This document shows positions 1 through 6,009 of a stretch of 6,009 nt of DNA, one piece after another. The position numbers and the translations under genes were made by a program. Source of the DNA: Parvularcula sp039198765 (GTDB lineage Bacteria; Pseudomonadota; Alphaproteobacteria; Caulobacterales; Parvularculaceae). Below the pieces are notes generated by a model. It searched no databases, was not told the origin of the DNA, and saw nothing but the letters and a program-made list of their open reading frames with translations. Numbering within the stretch: the first letter of the stretch is position 1; each line of letters begins with the position of its first letter. The stretch is taken from assembly GCA_039198765.1 (NCBI GenBank), contig JBCCTF010000191.1:1-6009 (forward strand), in the 5' to 3' direction.

Positions 1-71
1 CCCGTAAGTTGAACAATGCCCTTATTACGAGTGATTTACCTTAAGAACAACCTACTTGAGAACACGCTTCG

Positions 72-100
72 TTGACACAGGGTGCGCTGCTCACCAATTT
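72..100 (+). promoter_or_regulatory. Candidate sigma-70-type promoter for topA
   Basis: A perfect TTGACA -35 hexamer lies at 72-77. At 17-bp spacing the -10 position (95-100) reads CAATTT, a poor match to TATAAT. Alphaproteobacterial housekeeping promoters often tolerate a weak -10 box, so this is possible, and it lies about 50 bp before the topA start. The rest of 1-151 shows no gene that I can support. An upstream promoter outside the window could equally drive topA. Confidence 0.35.
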
Positions 101-136
101 GCCCCGGAAACGCCCCACCCTTTCAGCCCTAAGTCT

Positions 137-154
137 GAGGTCCGTAACTGCATG
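137..154 (+). promoter_or_regulatory. Ribosome binding site and start codon of topA
   Basis: GAGG at 137-140 lies 11 nt before the ATG at 152. The spacing is slightly long but usable. This ATG is chosen over the in-frame TTG at 56 because the protein from 152 begins directly with the conserved Toprim strand (MQVVIVESPSKAKT), which sits at the extreme N-terminus of bacterial topoisomerase I. The 32 codons between 56 and 151 have no recognisable homology. Confidence 0.6.
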
Positions 155-2740
155 CAGGTCGTCATTGTCGAGTCGCCATCGAAGGCCAAAACGATCGGCA
201 AATATCTCGGTTCGGATTATGAAGTGCTCGCCAGCTACGGGCACATTCGCGATCTTCCGTCTAAGGACGGTTCGGTTGATCCCGAGGAAGACTTCAAAAT
301 GATCTGGGACATGGACGCCAAGTCCAAGGCCCGGGTGAAGGAGATCACCGACGCGGTGAAGGCCGCGGACGGCGTGATCCTCGCCACGGACCCCGACCGC
401 GAGGGCGAGGCCATCTCGTGGCACCTTTACGATGTGCTCGAGACGAAGAAGGCGCTGAAGGACAAGCGGGTGCAGCGGGTCGCGTTCAACGCTGTCACCA
501 AGAAGGCCGTGCAGGAAGCGATCAGCAATCCGCGCGATATCGACCAGGACCTCGTCGATGCCTATCTCGCGCGCCGTGCCCTCGACTATCTCGTGGGCTT
601 CTCCCTCTCGCCGATCCTGTGGCGGAAGTTGCCTGGCAGCCGCTCGGCTGGCCGTGTGCAGTCCGTCGCGTTGCGCCTGATCTGCGAGCGTGAACTGGAG
701 ATCGAGCAATTTGTTGCCGAGGAGTTCTGGACCGTTGAGGCGCAGGTCAGCGCGGACAGCGATCCGTTCACGGCACGTCTCACCCACCTCGATGGCGAGA
801 AGCTGGGCAAGTTCTCCCTGACCACCGAAGCCGATGGTCAGCGTGCGAAGGATTTGATCGAAGCCGCCACCTTCTCCATCGGCTCGGTCGAGGCGAAGCC
901 GACCAAGCGGAACCCCGCCGCCCCCTTCACCACCTCAACCATGCAGCAAGAGGCGTCGCGCAAGATCGGCTTCACCGCCAAACGCACCATGCAGGCAGCG
1001 CAGCGGCTCTATGAGGCGGGCCTCATAACCTACATGCGGACCGACGGCATCGACATGGCGCCGGAGGCCGTGATGGCCTGCCGCGACGAGATCAAGACGC
1101 GCTACGGCGACCGCTTCGTTCCGCCCTCGCCGCGGATGTACAAGTCGAAGCAGAAGAACGCCCAGGAAGCGCACGAATGTATTCGGCCTACGGACTTTTC
1201 CAAGCACCCTGACAGCGCCAAGCTGGCTGAGGACGAAGCGAAGCTCTACCGCCTGATCTGGCGCCGGGCTGTCGCCTGCCAGATGGCCTCGGCAGAGCTT
1301 GAGCAGACGACGATCGAAGTTCAGTCTGCTGATGAGCGGATCAAATTCCGGGCCACCGGCTCCGTCATCACCTTTGAAGGCTTCATCGCCGTCTATACCG
1401 AAGGCAAGGACGATGAGGAAGACGAGGAGAACTCAGGCCGCCTCCCCAAAGTGACAGCGGGCGCATCAGCGGACATCTCGAAAGTCCTGCCCGAGCAGCA
1501 CTTTACCCAGCCTCCGCCGCGCTTCACCGAAGCGAGCCTTGTGAAGGCATTGGAAGAGAACGGCATCGGACGTCCGTCGACCTACGCGTCGATCATCAGC
1601 ACACTACAGGACCGCAACTACGTCCGGATGGACCAGAAACGGTTCATCCCTGAGGACCGCGGTCGTCTTGTGACGGCGTTCCTTGAGAACTTCTTCGGCA
1701 AGTACGTGGAGTACGACTTCACCGCGCAGCTCGAGGACACGCTCGACGAGATTTCGGGTGGCCGAGAGAACTGGCGCGCGTTCCTCCACCGGTTTTGGGA
1801 CGAGTTCCACGCCAAGATTGATGGAATGAGCGGTCTACGGATCACTGAGGTCCTCGACACCCTTAACGAGGTTCTGGGTCCACACATTTTCCCGGCGAAG
1901 GAAGACGGCAGCGATCCACGCGTTTGCTCAACCTGCGATGACGGCCAACTCTCACTCAAAGTTGGCCTCTTCGGCGCATTTGTAGGGTGCTCTCAGTACC
2001 CTGATTGCAAGTACACGAGACAGCTCGGCAAGGACGCCCAAGAAGCGCCTGAGGACAAAGTCCTCGGCATTGATCCGGACACGTCCACCGAAGTCGCCCT
2101 CAAGTCAGGCCGCTTCGGCCCCTACGTTGAGCGTGCCGCGGCGGGCGAAGATGAGAAGCCGAAGCGTGCATCGATCCCCAAAGGTTGGGAAGTGGCGGCG
2201 ATCGACTTTGACAAGGCGATGATGCTTCTCTCTCTGCCCCGCGACGTTGGTCCGCACCCTGAGGATGGCCAGACAATCGAGGCGGGCATCGGGCGATACG
2301 GGCCGTTTGTGAAGCACGGCAAGACCTATGCGAACCTCGAGAGTGTCGAGGATGTCTGGGAAATCGGCATCAACCGCGCGGTGACCGTGATCGCTGAAAA
2401 AATTGCCAACCCCCGCGGGCGTGGCCGAACCGCGGCGAAGCCAAAGCGCGAGCTTGGACCTCATCCGGATACGGAGGAAGTGATCGGCGTTTTCGAAGGC
2501 CGCTACGGGCCCTACGTCAAGCACCAGAAGACCAACGCAACGATCCCGAAGGACATCAACCCTGATGAGATCACGCTGGAGCAAGCGCTCGAGCTGATCA
2601 CAGCGCGGGAGGCGAAGAAGCCCACGAAGAAGAAAAAAGCCGCCAAGAAAAAGGCTGCTAAGAAGAAGGCCACGAAGAAAAAAGCGGCCAAGAAAACCAC
2701 CAAGAAGGCAGCGAAAAAAGCCGCGCCTGACGAGGGCTAA
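152..2740 (+). CDS. topA: DNA topoisomerase I (type IA), complete
   Basis: This 862-residue cytoplasmic enzyme relaxes negative supercoils through a 5'-phosphotyrosyl intermediate and needs Mg2+. The N-terminal Toprim domain shows VIVESPSKAKTIGKYLG with catalytic Glu7 and the DPDREGE motif (Asp80, Asp82, Glu84). The alphaproteobacterial-looking stretch LPGSRSAGRVQSVALRLICE follows. The active-site motif is TYMRTDG, with the nucleophile Tyr294. HECIRPT (His341, Arg345) and GIGRPSTY (471-478) complete the type IA core. An acidic variable loop lies near 417-427. One zinc ribbon uses Cys592, Cys595, Cys613 and Cys619. It is followed by three C-terminal repeats, each with an R-[FY]-G-P-[YF]-V motif, at residues 654, 715 and 784, and a Lys/Ala-rich tail. 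Length is normal for the family. The Gly after YMRTD replaces the Ser of E. coli; from memory this is usual in alphaproteobacteria and not a defect. The gene converges on the peptidase gene with a 21-bp gap. Confidence 0.97.
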   Translation: MQVVIVESPSKAKTIGKYLGSDYEVLASYGHIRDLPSKDGSVDPEEDFKMIWDMDAKSKARVKEITDAVKAADGVILATDPDREGEAISWHLYDVLETKKALKDKRVQRVAFNAVTKKAVQEAISNPRDIDQDLVDAYLARRALDYLVGFSLSPILWRKLPGSRSAGRVQSVALRLICERELEIEQFVAEEFWTVEAQVSADSDPFTARLTHLDGEKLGKFSLTTEADGQRAKDLIEAATFSIGSVEAKPTKRNPAAPFTTSTMQQEASRKIGFTAKRTMQAAQRLYEAGLITYMRTDGIDMAPEAVMACRDEIKTRYGDRFVPPSPRMYKSKQKNAQEAHECIRPTDFSKHPDSAKLAEDEAKLYRLIWRRAVACQMASAELEQTTIEVQSADERIKFRATGSVITFEGFIAVYTEGKDDEEDEENSGRLPKVTAGASADISKVLPEQHFTQPPPRFTEASLVKALEENGIGRPSTYASIISTLQDRNYVRMDQKRFIPEDRGRLVTAFLENFFGKYVEYDFTAQLEDTLDEISGGRENWRAFLHRFWDEFHAKIDGMSGLRITEVLDTLNEVLGPHIFPAKEDGSDPRVCSTCDDGQLSLKVGLFGAFVGCSQYPDCKYTRQLGKDAQEAPEDKVLGIDPDTSTEVALKSGRFGPYVERAAAGEDEKPKRASIPKGWEVAAIDFDKAMMLLSLPRDVGPHPEDGQTIEAGIGRYGPFVKHGKTYANLESVEDVWEIGINRAVTVIAEKIANPRGRGRTAAKPKRELGPHPDTEEVIGVFEGRYGPYVKHQKTNATIPKDINPDEITLEQALELITAREAKKPTKKKKAAKKKAAKKKATKKKAAKKTTKKAAKKAAPDEG
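2615..2725 (+). repeat. Low-complexity Lys/Ala-rich coding repeat at the topA 3' end
   Basis: Codons 822-858 of topA consist almost entirely of blocks of two to four lysines separated by AA, AT or TT, with 21 lysines in 37 residues. The DNA is a run of imperfect aag/aaa and gcc/gct units, prone to slippage. Basic tails of this kind are common at the C-terminus of topoisomerase I in actinobacteria and alphaproteobacteria. They are thought to increase DNA binding and processivity; that role here is inferred. The opposite strand is correspondingly rich in T, including a TTTTTT run that could help terminate transcription coming from the peptidase gene. Confidence 0.85.
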
Positions 2741-2746
2741 CCCTCG
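2731..2746. terminator. Hairpin between convergent genes, possible bidirectional terminator
   Basis: CGAGGG (2731-2736) and CCCTCG (2741-2746) form a perfect 6-bp stem with a CTAA loop, and the topA stop codon TAA (2738-2740) lies in that loop. On the + strand no T-run follows directly; the nearest is TTT at 2761-2763. Read on the - strand, the stem is followed about 10-15 nt later by TTTTTT, inside the lysine tail of topA. It may therefore stop transcripts from the peptidase side better than topA transcripts. The stem is short, so the call is moderate. Confidence 0.45.
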
Positions 2747-2761
2747 CCAGACGCTGTGCGT

Positions 2762-5395
2762 TTAGTCCGTGAATGCCGGAGCGAGCACGACACTGTTGGC
2801 AATCAACAGCTGAAGACCGTTTTGGTAAGCGCGGACCGTGGGATCTTGCGCGAAACCGATGACCATACCGTCGCCAACATTCCGTGCCATGACGAAGGGC
2901 TTGCGCGCCAGCTGCTTCCGGACATCGTCCCAGAGGTAGCCTGACGCCAACAGCTCTTCAGCATCCTTGTAACGGAAGACATTGATACCCTCGCTATCCA
3001 TCAGTGGGCTGTAGATCGTGGAACCACGGAACAGACTGATGCTCTCCGTGTACCCCGCCGAGAGCCAATGATCCGGGTTGGCCGTCGCGCGCAGGAGCAC
3101 ACCAGGCACTGTGTCCGGGCGCTGACCGCCATCGCGGACAGCTGCATTGTAGTCATCCTCGGACCAAAGCTCCGTTCCCGGAACAGTGCTCTCGTCGGAA
3201 GCGTTCGAGCCATTGTCGCCGACCTTACGCTCGCGCTTCGCCGGGAGGAGATCCAGGTCACCGCCGGCCAGCGCACCCACGGCTGAGCCGAAGCCGACCA
3301 CAACGCCACCTTCGCGCACGAACTCGACCACAGCATCAGCGCCGCCGCCGAGGGCTTGGCCAAAGCCAAAGCCGGTTTCCGGCAACACGAGGACATCGAA
3401 GCCAGAAAGATCAGCATACCCCATATGGATCGTCCGAATAGGTGTCACCGGCAATCCGAGCTGGCGCTCCAGAACATAGCGCGAGGCACCCGCCGACAAG
3501 GGCGACGTACCCATGCCCCAGACCATGGCGATCTTCGGCAACCGCGCCTGCGAGAAGGACCCAGAGCCGAGATTGGGGCCTTCATCAACCCAACTCGTCT
3601 GCATCGGGACGATCTCGCCGCCATGCTCCTTCAAAAGCGCATCCAGAGTGCTCTTCAGACCGTCGCCATTCTCCGCGACCGAGAAAATCGCTGAGCCCTT
3701 GGAGAACTTGCGGCCATCTTGGACAAATGCATCACGTGTCACATTGGCCTTAAGCCCACTTCGCATGGCAGCGATCAGAAGCCGGGCCTGACCTGCATCG
3801 TCCCACGGTAGCGCATAGCCCAAGGCCGCATCAGCGAGAGCCGCAGGCGCGGGCGCGCCCGCATAGGGCTTGGCTTCGGCTGCATCTGCGCGCGCGCATG
3901 TCTTTGCACTCAGCCCGTCCATGAGGGGTACGGACCATCCAACGACATCGTAGATCTCGTGCCGCTGTCCATTTGCACGGCGTTCCTCTTGGCCCTTCAT
4001 GTACTCTTTGTTGAGGGGTGTATCGCGATCGAGCAGTGTGCTGATCAACCTCCCATTAGGACGTGCACGGTCGATGATCAGAGCGCCCTCAGCGTAGGCA
4101 GTGCCGCAAATCCGAGAGCCAGGCCCGGCCACATCCACGGGGATACCTTGGGCGACCATACGCTCAGCAAAATCATGAGCCTGGGCCGTACGAACCGAGA
4201 GATCGACGATGGTGTAGCGATTGGGCGAAGCCTCTCCCTCTTGCACAGCTGAGGCACGCCGCGCGGCATAGCCTGCCAGCATGTCATCCTTGTTTTCCGC
4301 CACTGTGGCCGCTGTCGTCAGGGTCGCGAGAAAGTGATTGGCGACACCATCAGCATACAGAAGAGCAGATCCGTCAGGTCGGTTATAGCGAAGGCCCCGC
4401 GCCGATCCCTGCTCATAGGTCATACCCAGCGCACCGTTTAGCCCAGGCCAGGTCTCGCCATAGCCGGGGTAGAACATGTCAAAAATCTCGCGGGTGAAAT
4501 ACCGGACGCCCGCCTTATCGAACGCCGCTGCGTTGGCACGGCCGATGATATCGTGCCCTGCCCTTTGGTCTTCCGTTATCTGAGGATTGAACGGCGCTGC
4601 CGCCGGAGCGAAGAAATAGGTGCTGTTGCTCCCCATCTCGTGGGCATCCACGGTGGCGACGGGGTTCCACTCTGCGATCACCTTCACCCGGCCGCGGGTT
4701 TCGGGCTGGGTCAGGCTGAACCAATCGCGGTTCATGTCGAACAGCGCGTGGTTCAAACGCCCGCCAGGCCATGGCTCGTTCCGTTCCGCCGCATACGAAT
4801 GACCTTGCGGCTCAAGACCGCGCGCACTTTCAAAGTGGTGGAGGAACCGCTCGCGACCATCGGGGTTTTGGTTGGGATCAATCAGGACGATCGTCTCGCT
4901 CAAGATCTTATCGACCTGGGGATCATTCTTCGCCGCGACCAAGTGGTAGGCGACGGCCAGAGCGGCGTCGACCACGCTGATCTCATTCCCGTGCACCCCA
5001 TAGCCGAGCCATGTCACCGCCGGAAGCTGTTTGGCCAAAGCATCGCGCTCCGCCCCGGTGACCGAGCGACCGTCGGAGAGACGCGCGATGTCAGCCTTCA
5101 CCTTGTCGAGATTGGCCATCGTCTCTTTTGACGAGATCACGACGTAGACGAGCTGGCGACCCTGCCAGCTCTCAGCATACGGAATGACTTTGACTCGATC
5201 CGGCGCAGCCTCGGCGAGGCGCTCGAGGTACCGTACGGCCTCGGCGGACGTGGTCATCTCCTCACCAGGCGTATGGCCAACAACGGCTTCGAGCGTAGGG
5301 ATATCAATCGCGTACTCGGTGTCCGTGAACGGCAAGCTCGCCCAGGCTTGGGATAAGGCGAAGGCAAAGGCGGCGAGGGCCGGAAGAAGGCGCAT
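2762..5395 (-). CDS. Exported M14-family zinc carboxypeptidase-like metallopeptidase
   Basis: This 877-residue protein is predicted to be exported and to cleave peptides with a single zinc ion. The first 19 residues are a Sec-type signal peptide: Arg2, a hydrophobic stretch rich in Leu, Ala and Phe, then AWA before the predicted cut after Ala19. The M14 fold is supported by HGNE (zinc ligands His135 and Glu138), NPDGR (177-181), MNRDW (Asn222-Arg223, the usual substrate carboxylate contacts), DAHEMG (third zinc ligand His252) and TYEQG (Glu328, probable catalytic base). About residues 620-705 resemble a class I glutamine amidotransferase-like fold (KIAMVWG..., FDVLVLPETG, GGVVVGFGSAVGAL), as seen in long bacterial M14 proteins. 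The C-terminus ends normally with VIGFAQDPTVRAY and a TAA stop. The start at 5395 is chosen because it gives the signal peptide and has GGAG 6 nt upstream, although the frame stays open upstream through topoisomerase sequence. Natural substrate and exact subfamily are not recognisable. No lipobox cysteine or C-terminal anchor is seen. Confidence 0.9.
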   Translation of the reverse strand: MRLLPALAAFAFALSQAWASLPFTDTEYAIDIPTLEAVVGHTPGEEMTTSAEAVRYLERLAEAAPDRVKVIPYAESWQGRQLVYVVISSKETMANLDKVKADIARLSDGRSVTGAERDALAKQLPAVTWLGYGVHGNEISVVDAALAVAYHLVAAKNDPQVDKILSETIVLIDPNQNPDGRERFLHHFESARGLEPQGHSYAAERNEPWPGGRLNHALFDMNRDWFSLTQPETRGRVKVIAEWNPVATVDAHEMGSNSTYFFAPAAAPFNPQITEDQRAGHDIIGRANAAAFDKAGVRYFTREIFDMFYPGYGETWPGLNGALGMTYEQGSARGLRYNRPDGSALLYADGVANHFLATLTTAATVAENKDDMLAGYAARRASAVQEGEASPNRYTIVDLSVRTAQAHDFAERMVAQGIPVDVAGPGSRICGTAYAEGALIIDRARPNGRLISTLLDRDTPLNKEYMKGQEERRANGQRHEIYDVVGWSVPLMDGLSAKTCARADAAEAKPYAGAPAPAALADAALGYALPWDDAGQARLLIAAMRSGLKANVTRDAFVQDGRKFSKGSAIFSVAENGDGLKSTLDALLKEHGGEIVPMQTSWVDEGPNLGSGSFSQARLPKIAMVWGMGTSPLSAGASRYVLERQLGLPVTPIRTIHMGYADLSGFDVLVLPETGFGFGQALGGGADAVVEFVREGGVVVGFGSAVGALAGGDLDLLPAKRERKVGDNGSNASDESTVPGTELWSEDDYNAAVRDGGQRPDTVPGVLLRATANPDHWLSAGYTESISLFRGSTIYSPLMDSEGINVFRYKDAEELLASGYLWDDVRKQLARKPFVMARNVGDGMVIGFAQDPTVRAYQNGLQLLIANSVVLAPAFTD

Positions 5396-5405
5396 GAAGG
5401 GCTCC
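5393..5405 (-). promoter_or_regulatory. Ribosome binding site and start codon of the M14 peptidase
   Basis: On the - strand GGAG (5405-5402) is followed by six bases and then the ATG (5395-5393) of the peptidase. Motif and spacing are good for a Shine-Dalgarno site. This supports the peptidase starting here independently, even though the reading frame continues upstream. No promoter can be assigned, because the sequence immediately upstream is topoisomerase coding sequence. Confidence 0.65.
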
Positions 5406-5418
5406 GATGAGGGGCTCC
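5393..5418 (-). repeat. Tandem 13-bp direct repeat at the topoisomerase-peptidase joint
   Basis: On the - strand, GGAGCCCCTCATC (5418-5406) is followed with no gap by GGAGCCCTTCATG (5405-5393); 11 of 13 bases agree. The first copy encodes the last topoisomerase-like residues, starting within the Trp codon of PKGW. The second copy is the ribosome binding site, spacer and start codon of the peptidase. Short homology at exactly the place where two unrelated genes meet is what a microhomology-mediated join or an assembly overlap error would leave. It could also be chance in GC-rich DNA. Confidence 0.7.
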
Positions 5419-6009
5419 AGCCCTTAGGCACGCCTTGGCGGGGCGGTTTTTCATCGCCCTCTTGCTCTCCACGCTGCACGTAAGGGCCGAAGCGGCCTTT
5501 GAAGACGCGAATTTCGTCGCCCGCATCGTGGCCCAAGAGCTTGCCCTCAGGCGGGATGACGTTTTTCGCTTCTTCTTCGGAAAGGGGCGGGCCGAAGGGG
5601 CGGGTGTAGCGGCATTCAGGGTAATTCGAACAGCCGATAAAGGCGCCGCCCGACCGCGCCGTCCGCATCGAAAGGCGACCGGTGCCGCAATTCGGGCAAA
5701 GGCGGGGATCACCGCCGCCTGGAAGGGGCGGGAAGAGGTGCGGCGCGAGCTCTTCGTTGATCTTTTCGAGGACCTCGGTGATCGACTGATCCATGGCCTC
5801 GCCGATGGCGGCGGAGAAGTCGTCCCAGAAGCGCGCGAGGACATCTTTCCACTCGCGCGAGCCTGCGCTTACATCGTCGAGCTCTTCCTCGAGATTTCCG
5901 GTGAATTCGTAGTCCACATATTTTCGGAAGAAGTTCGTCAGGAAGGCCGTGACGAGGCGCCCTTTGTCCTCAGGGAAAAGCCGCCCCTTGTCTTTGCGCA
6001 CATATTCAC
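5396..6009 (-). CDS. topA: Partial second DNA topoisomerase I, C-terminally truncated and open into the peptidase gene
   Basis: The frame enters from beyond the right edge (first full codons Glu-Tyr-Val-Arg) and matches residues about 489-679 of the intact TopA in this window. Shared blocks include PEDKGRLVTAFL, FFRKYVDYEFT, ITEVLEKINEELAPHLFP, a four-cysteine zinc ribbon (codons within 5612-5698) and GRFGPYV. By eye 51 of 93 residues are identical over the first part, so it is a divergent homologue and not a copy. Similarity stops at VPKGW (Trp codon 5419-5417). About 180 residues expected after that point, including two further C-terminal repeats and any basic tail, are absent, and no stop codon appears before the peptidase start. 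Seven of 11 lysine codons are AAA, unlike the AAG-preferring peptidase next to it. Whether the part upstream of the window is intact, and whether the joint is biological, cannot be judged here. Confidence 0.85.

Noticed and set aside
3..44. Possible tail of an upstream gene ending at TAA 42-44
   Set aside because: Only 13 codons are visible and they match nothing I recognise, including the C-terminus of DprA, which often precedes topA in this group. It is too short to support.
56..151. N-terminal extension of topA from a TTG codon
   Set aside because: The 32 extra codons resemble no topoisomerase N-terminus. The conserved Toprim strand begins immediately after the ATG at 152, which has a GAGG upstream. 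The frame is open only back to a TGA at 32-34.
41..787. Long open frame on the - strand opposite the topA 5' end (248 codons)
   Set aside because: It is antisense to the conserved Toprim and core region of topA and has no recognisable protein features. It is explained by GC-rich codon bias of the real gene.
1031..1048. Apparent mutation of the active-site motif (YMRTDG instead of YMRTDS)
   Set aside because: The nucleophile Tyr and the following Arg and Asp are intact. As far as I recall, Gly at this position is normal in alphaproteobacterial topoisomerase I, so this is not a sign of inactivation.
2105..2584. Open frame on the - strand opposite the topA C-terminal repeats (159 codons)
   Set aside because: It is entirely antisense to the topA repeats, without plausible domain content.
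2615..2725. Lysine tail considered as a separate histone H1-like or H-NS-like small gene
   Set aside because: It is in frame with and continuous to topA and has no start codon or ribosome binding site of its own. Basic tails are known on topoisomerase I.
4553..5131. Long open frame on the + strand opposite the peptidase gene (192 codons)
   Set aside because: It lies fully antisense to well-conserved M14 catalytic motifs, has no recognisable domain, and is the kind of shadow frame common in GC-rich coding DNA.

Overview
The window looks like a piece of an alphaproteobacterial chromosome. G+C is high, roughly 60%. The complete topoisomerase I has the alphaproteobacterial style of this enzyme: an active-site motif YMRTDG rather than YMRTDS, a single clear four-cysteine zinc ribbon, and a long Lys/Ala-rich tail. 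Genus-level placement is inference and is not attempted.

Layout. Bases 1-151 are a short leader with a candidate promoter and a ribosome binding site, and no gene that I can support. Bases 152-2740 (+) hold a complete topA, 862 codons. A 21-bp gap (2741-2761) follows, with a hairpin that overlaps the topA stop codon. Bases 2762-5395 (-) hold a complete gene for an exported M14-family zinc carboxypeptidase-like protein of 877 residues, convergent with topA. Bases 5396-6009 (-) encode the middle-to-late part of a second, clearly different topoisomerase I. It enters from beyond the right edge and runs without a stop codon, in frame, into the peptidase gene.

The intact topA and the peptidase each look like ordinary functional genes: all recognised catalytic and metal-binding residues are present and both ends are plausible. 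The odd part is the right end. The second topoisomerase sequence is only about 55% identical by eye to the first over the part aligned (51 of 93 residues), prefers AAA for lysine while the peptidase strongly prefers AAG, and stops resembling topoisomerase at a PKGW motif. That point lies just upstream of a GGAG ribosome binding site and a start codon followed by a typical signal peptide. The joint carries two abutting 13-bp near-identical direct repeats. I therefore read 2762-6009 as two genes joined at about 5406-5418, either by a real rearrangement or by an assembly chimera, and not as a purposeful topoisomerase-peptidase fusion.

The intact genes have no obvious shared pathway: DNA supercoil relaxation in the cytoplasm, and peptide hydrolysis outside the cytoplasm. 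I found no RNA gene, CRISPR array, insertion sequence or new defence-like system.
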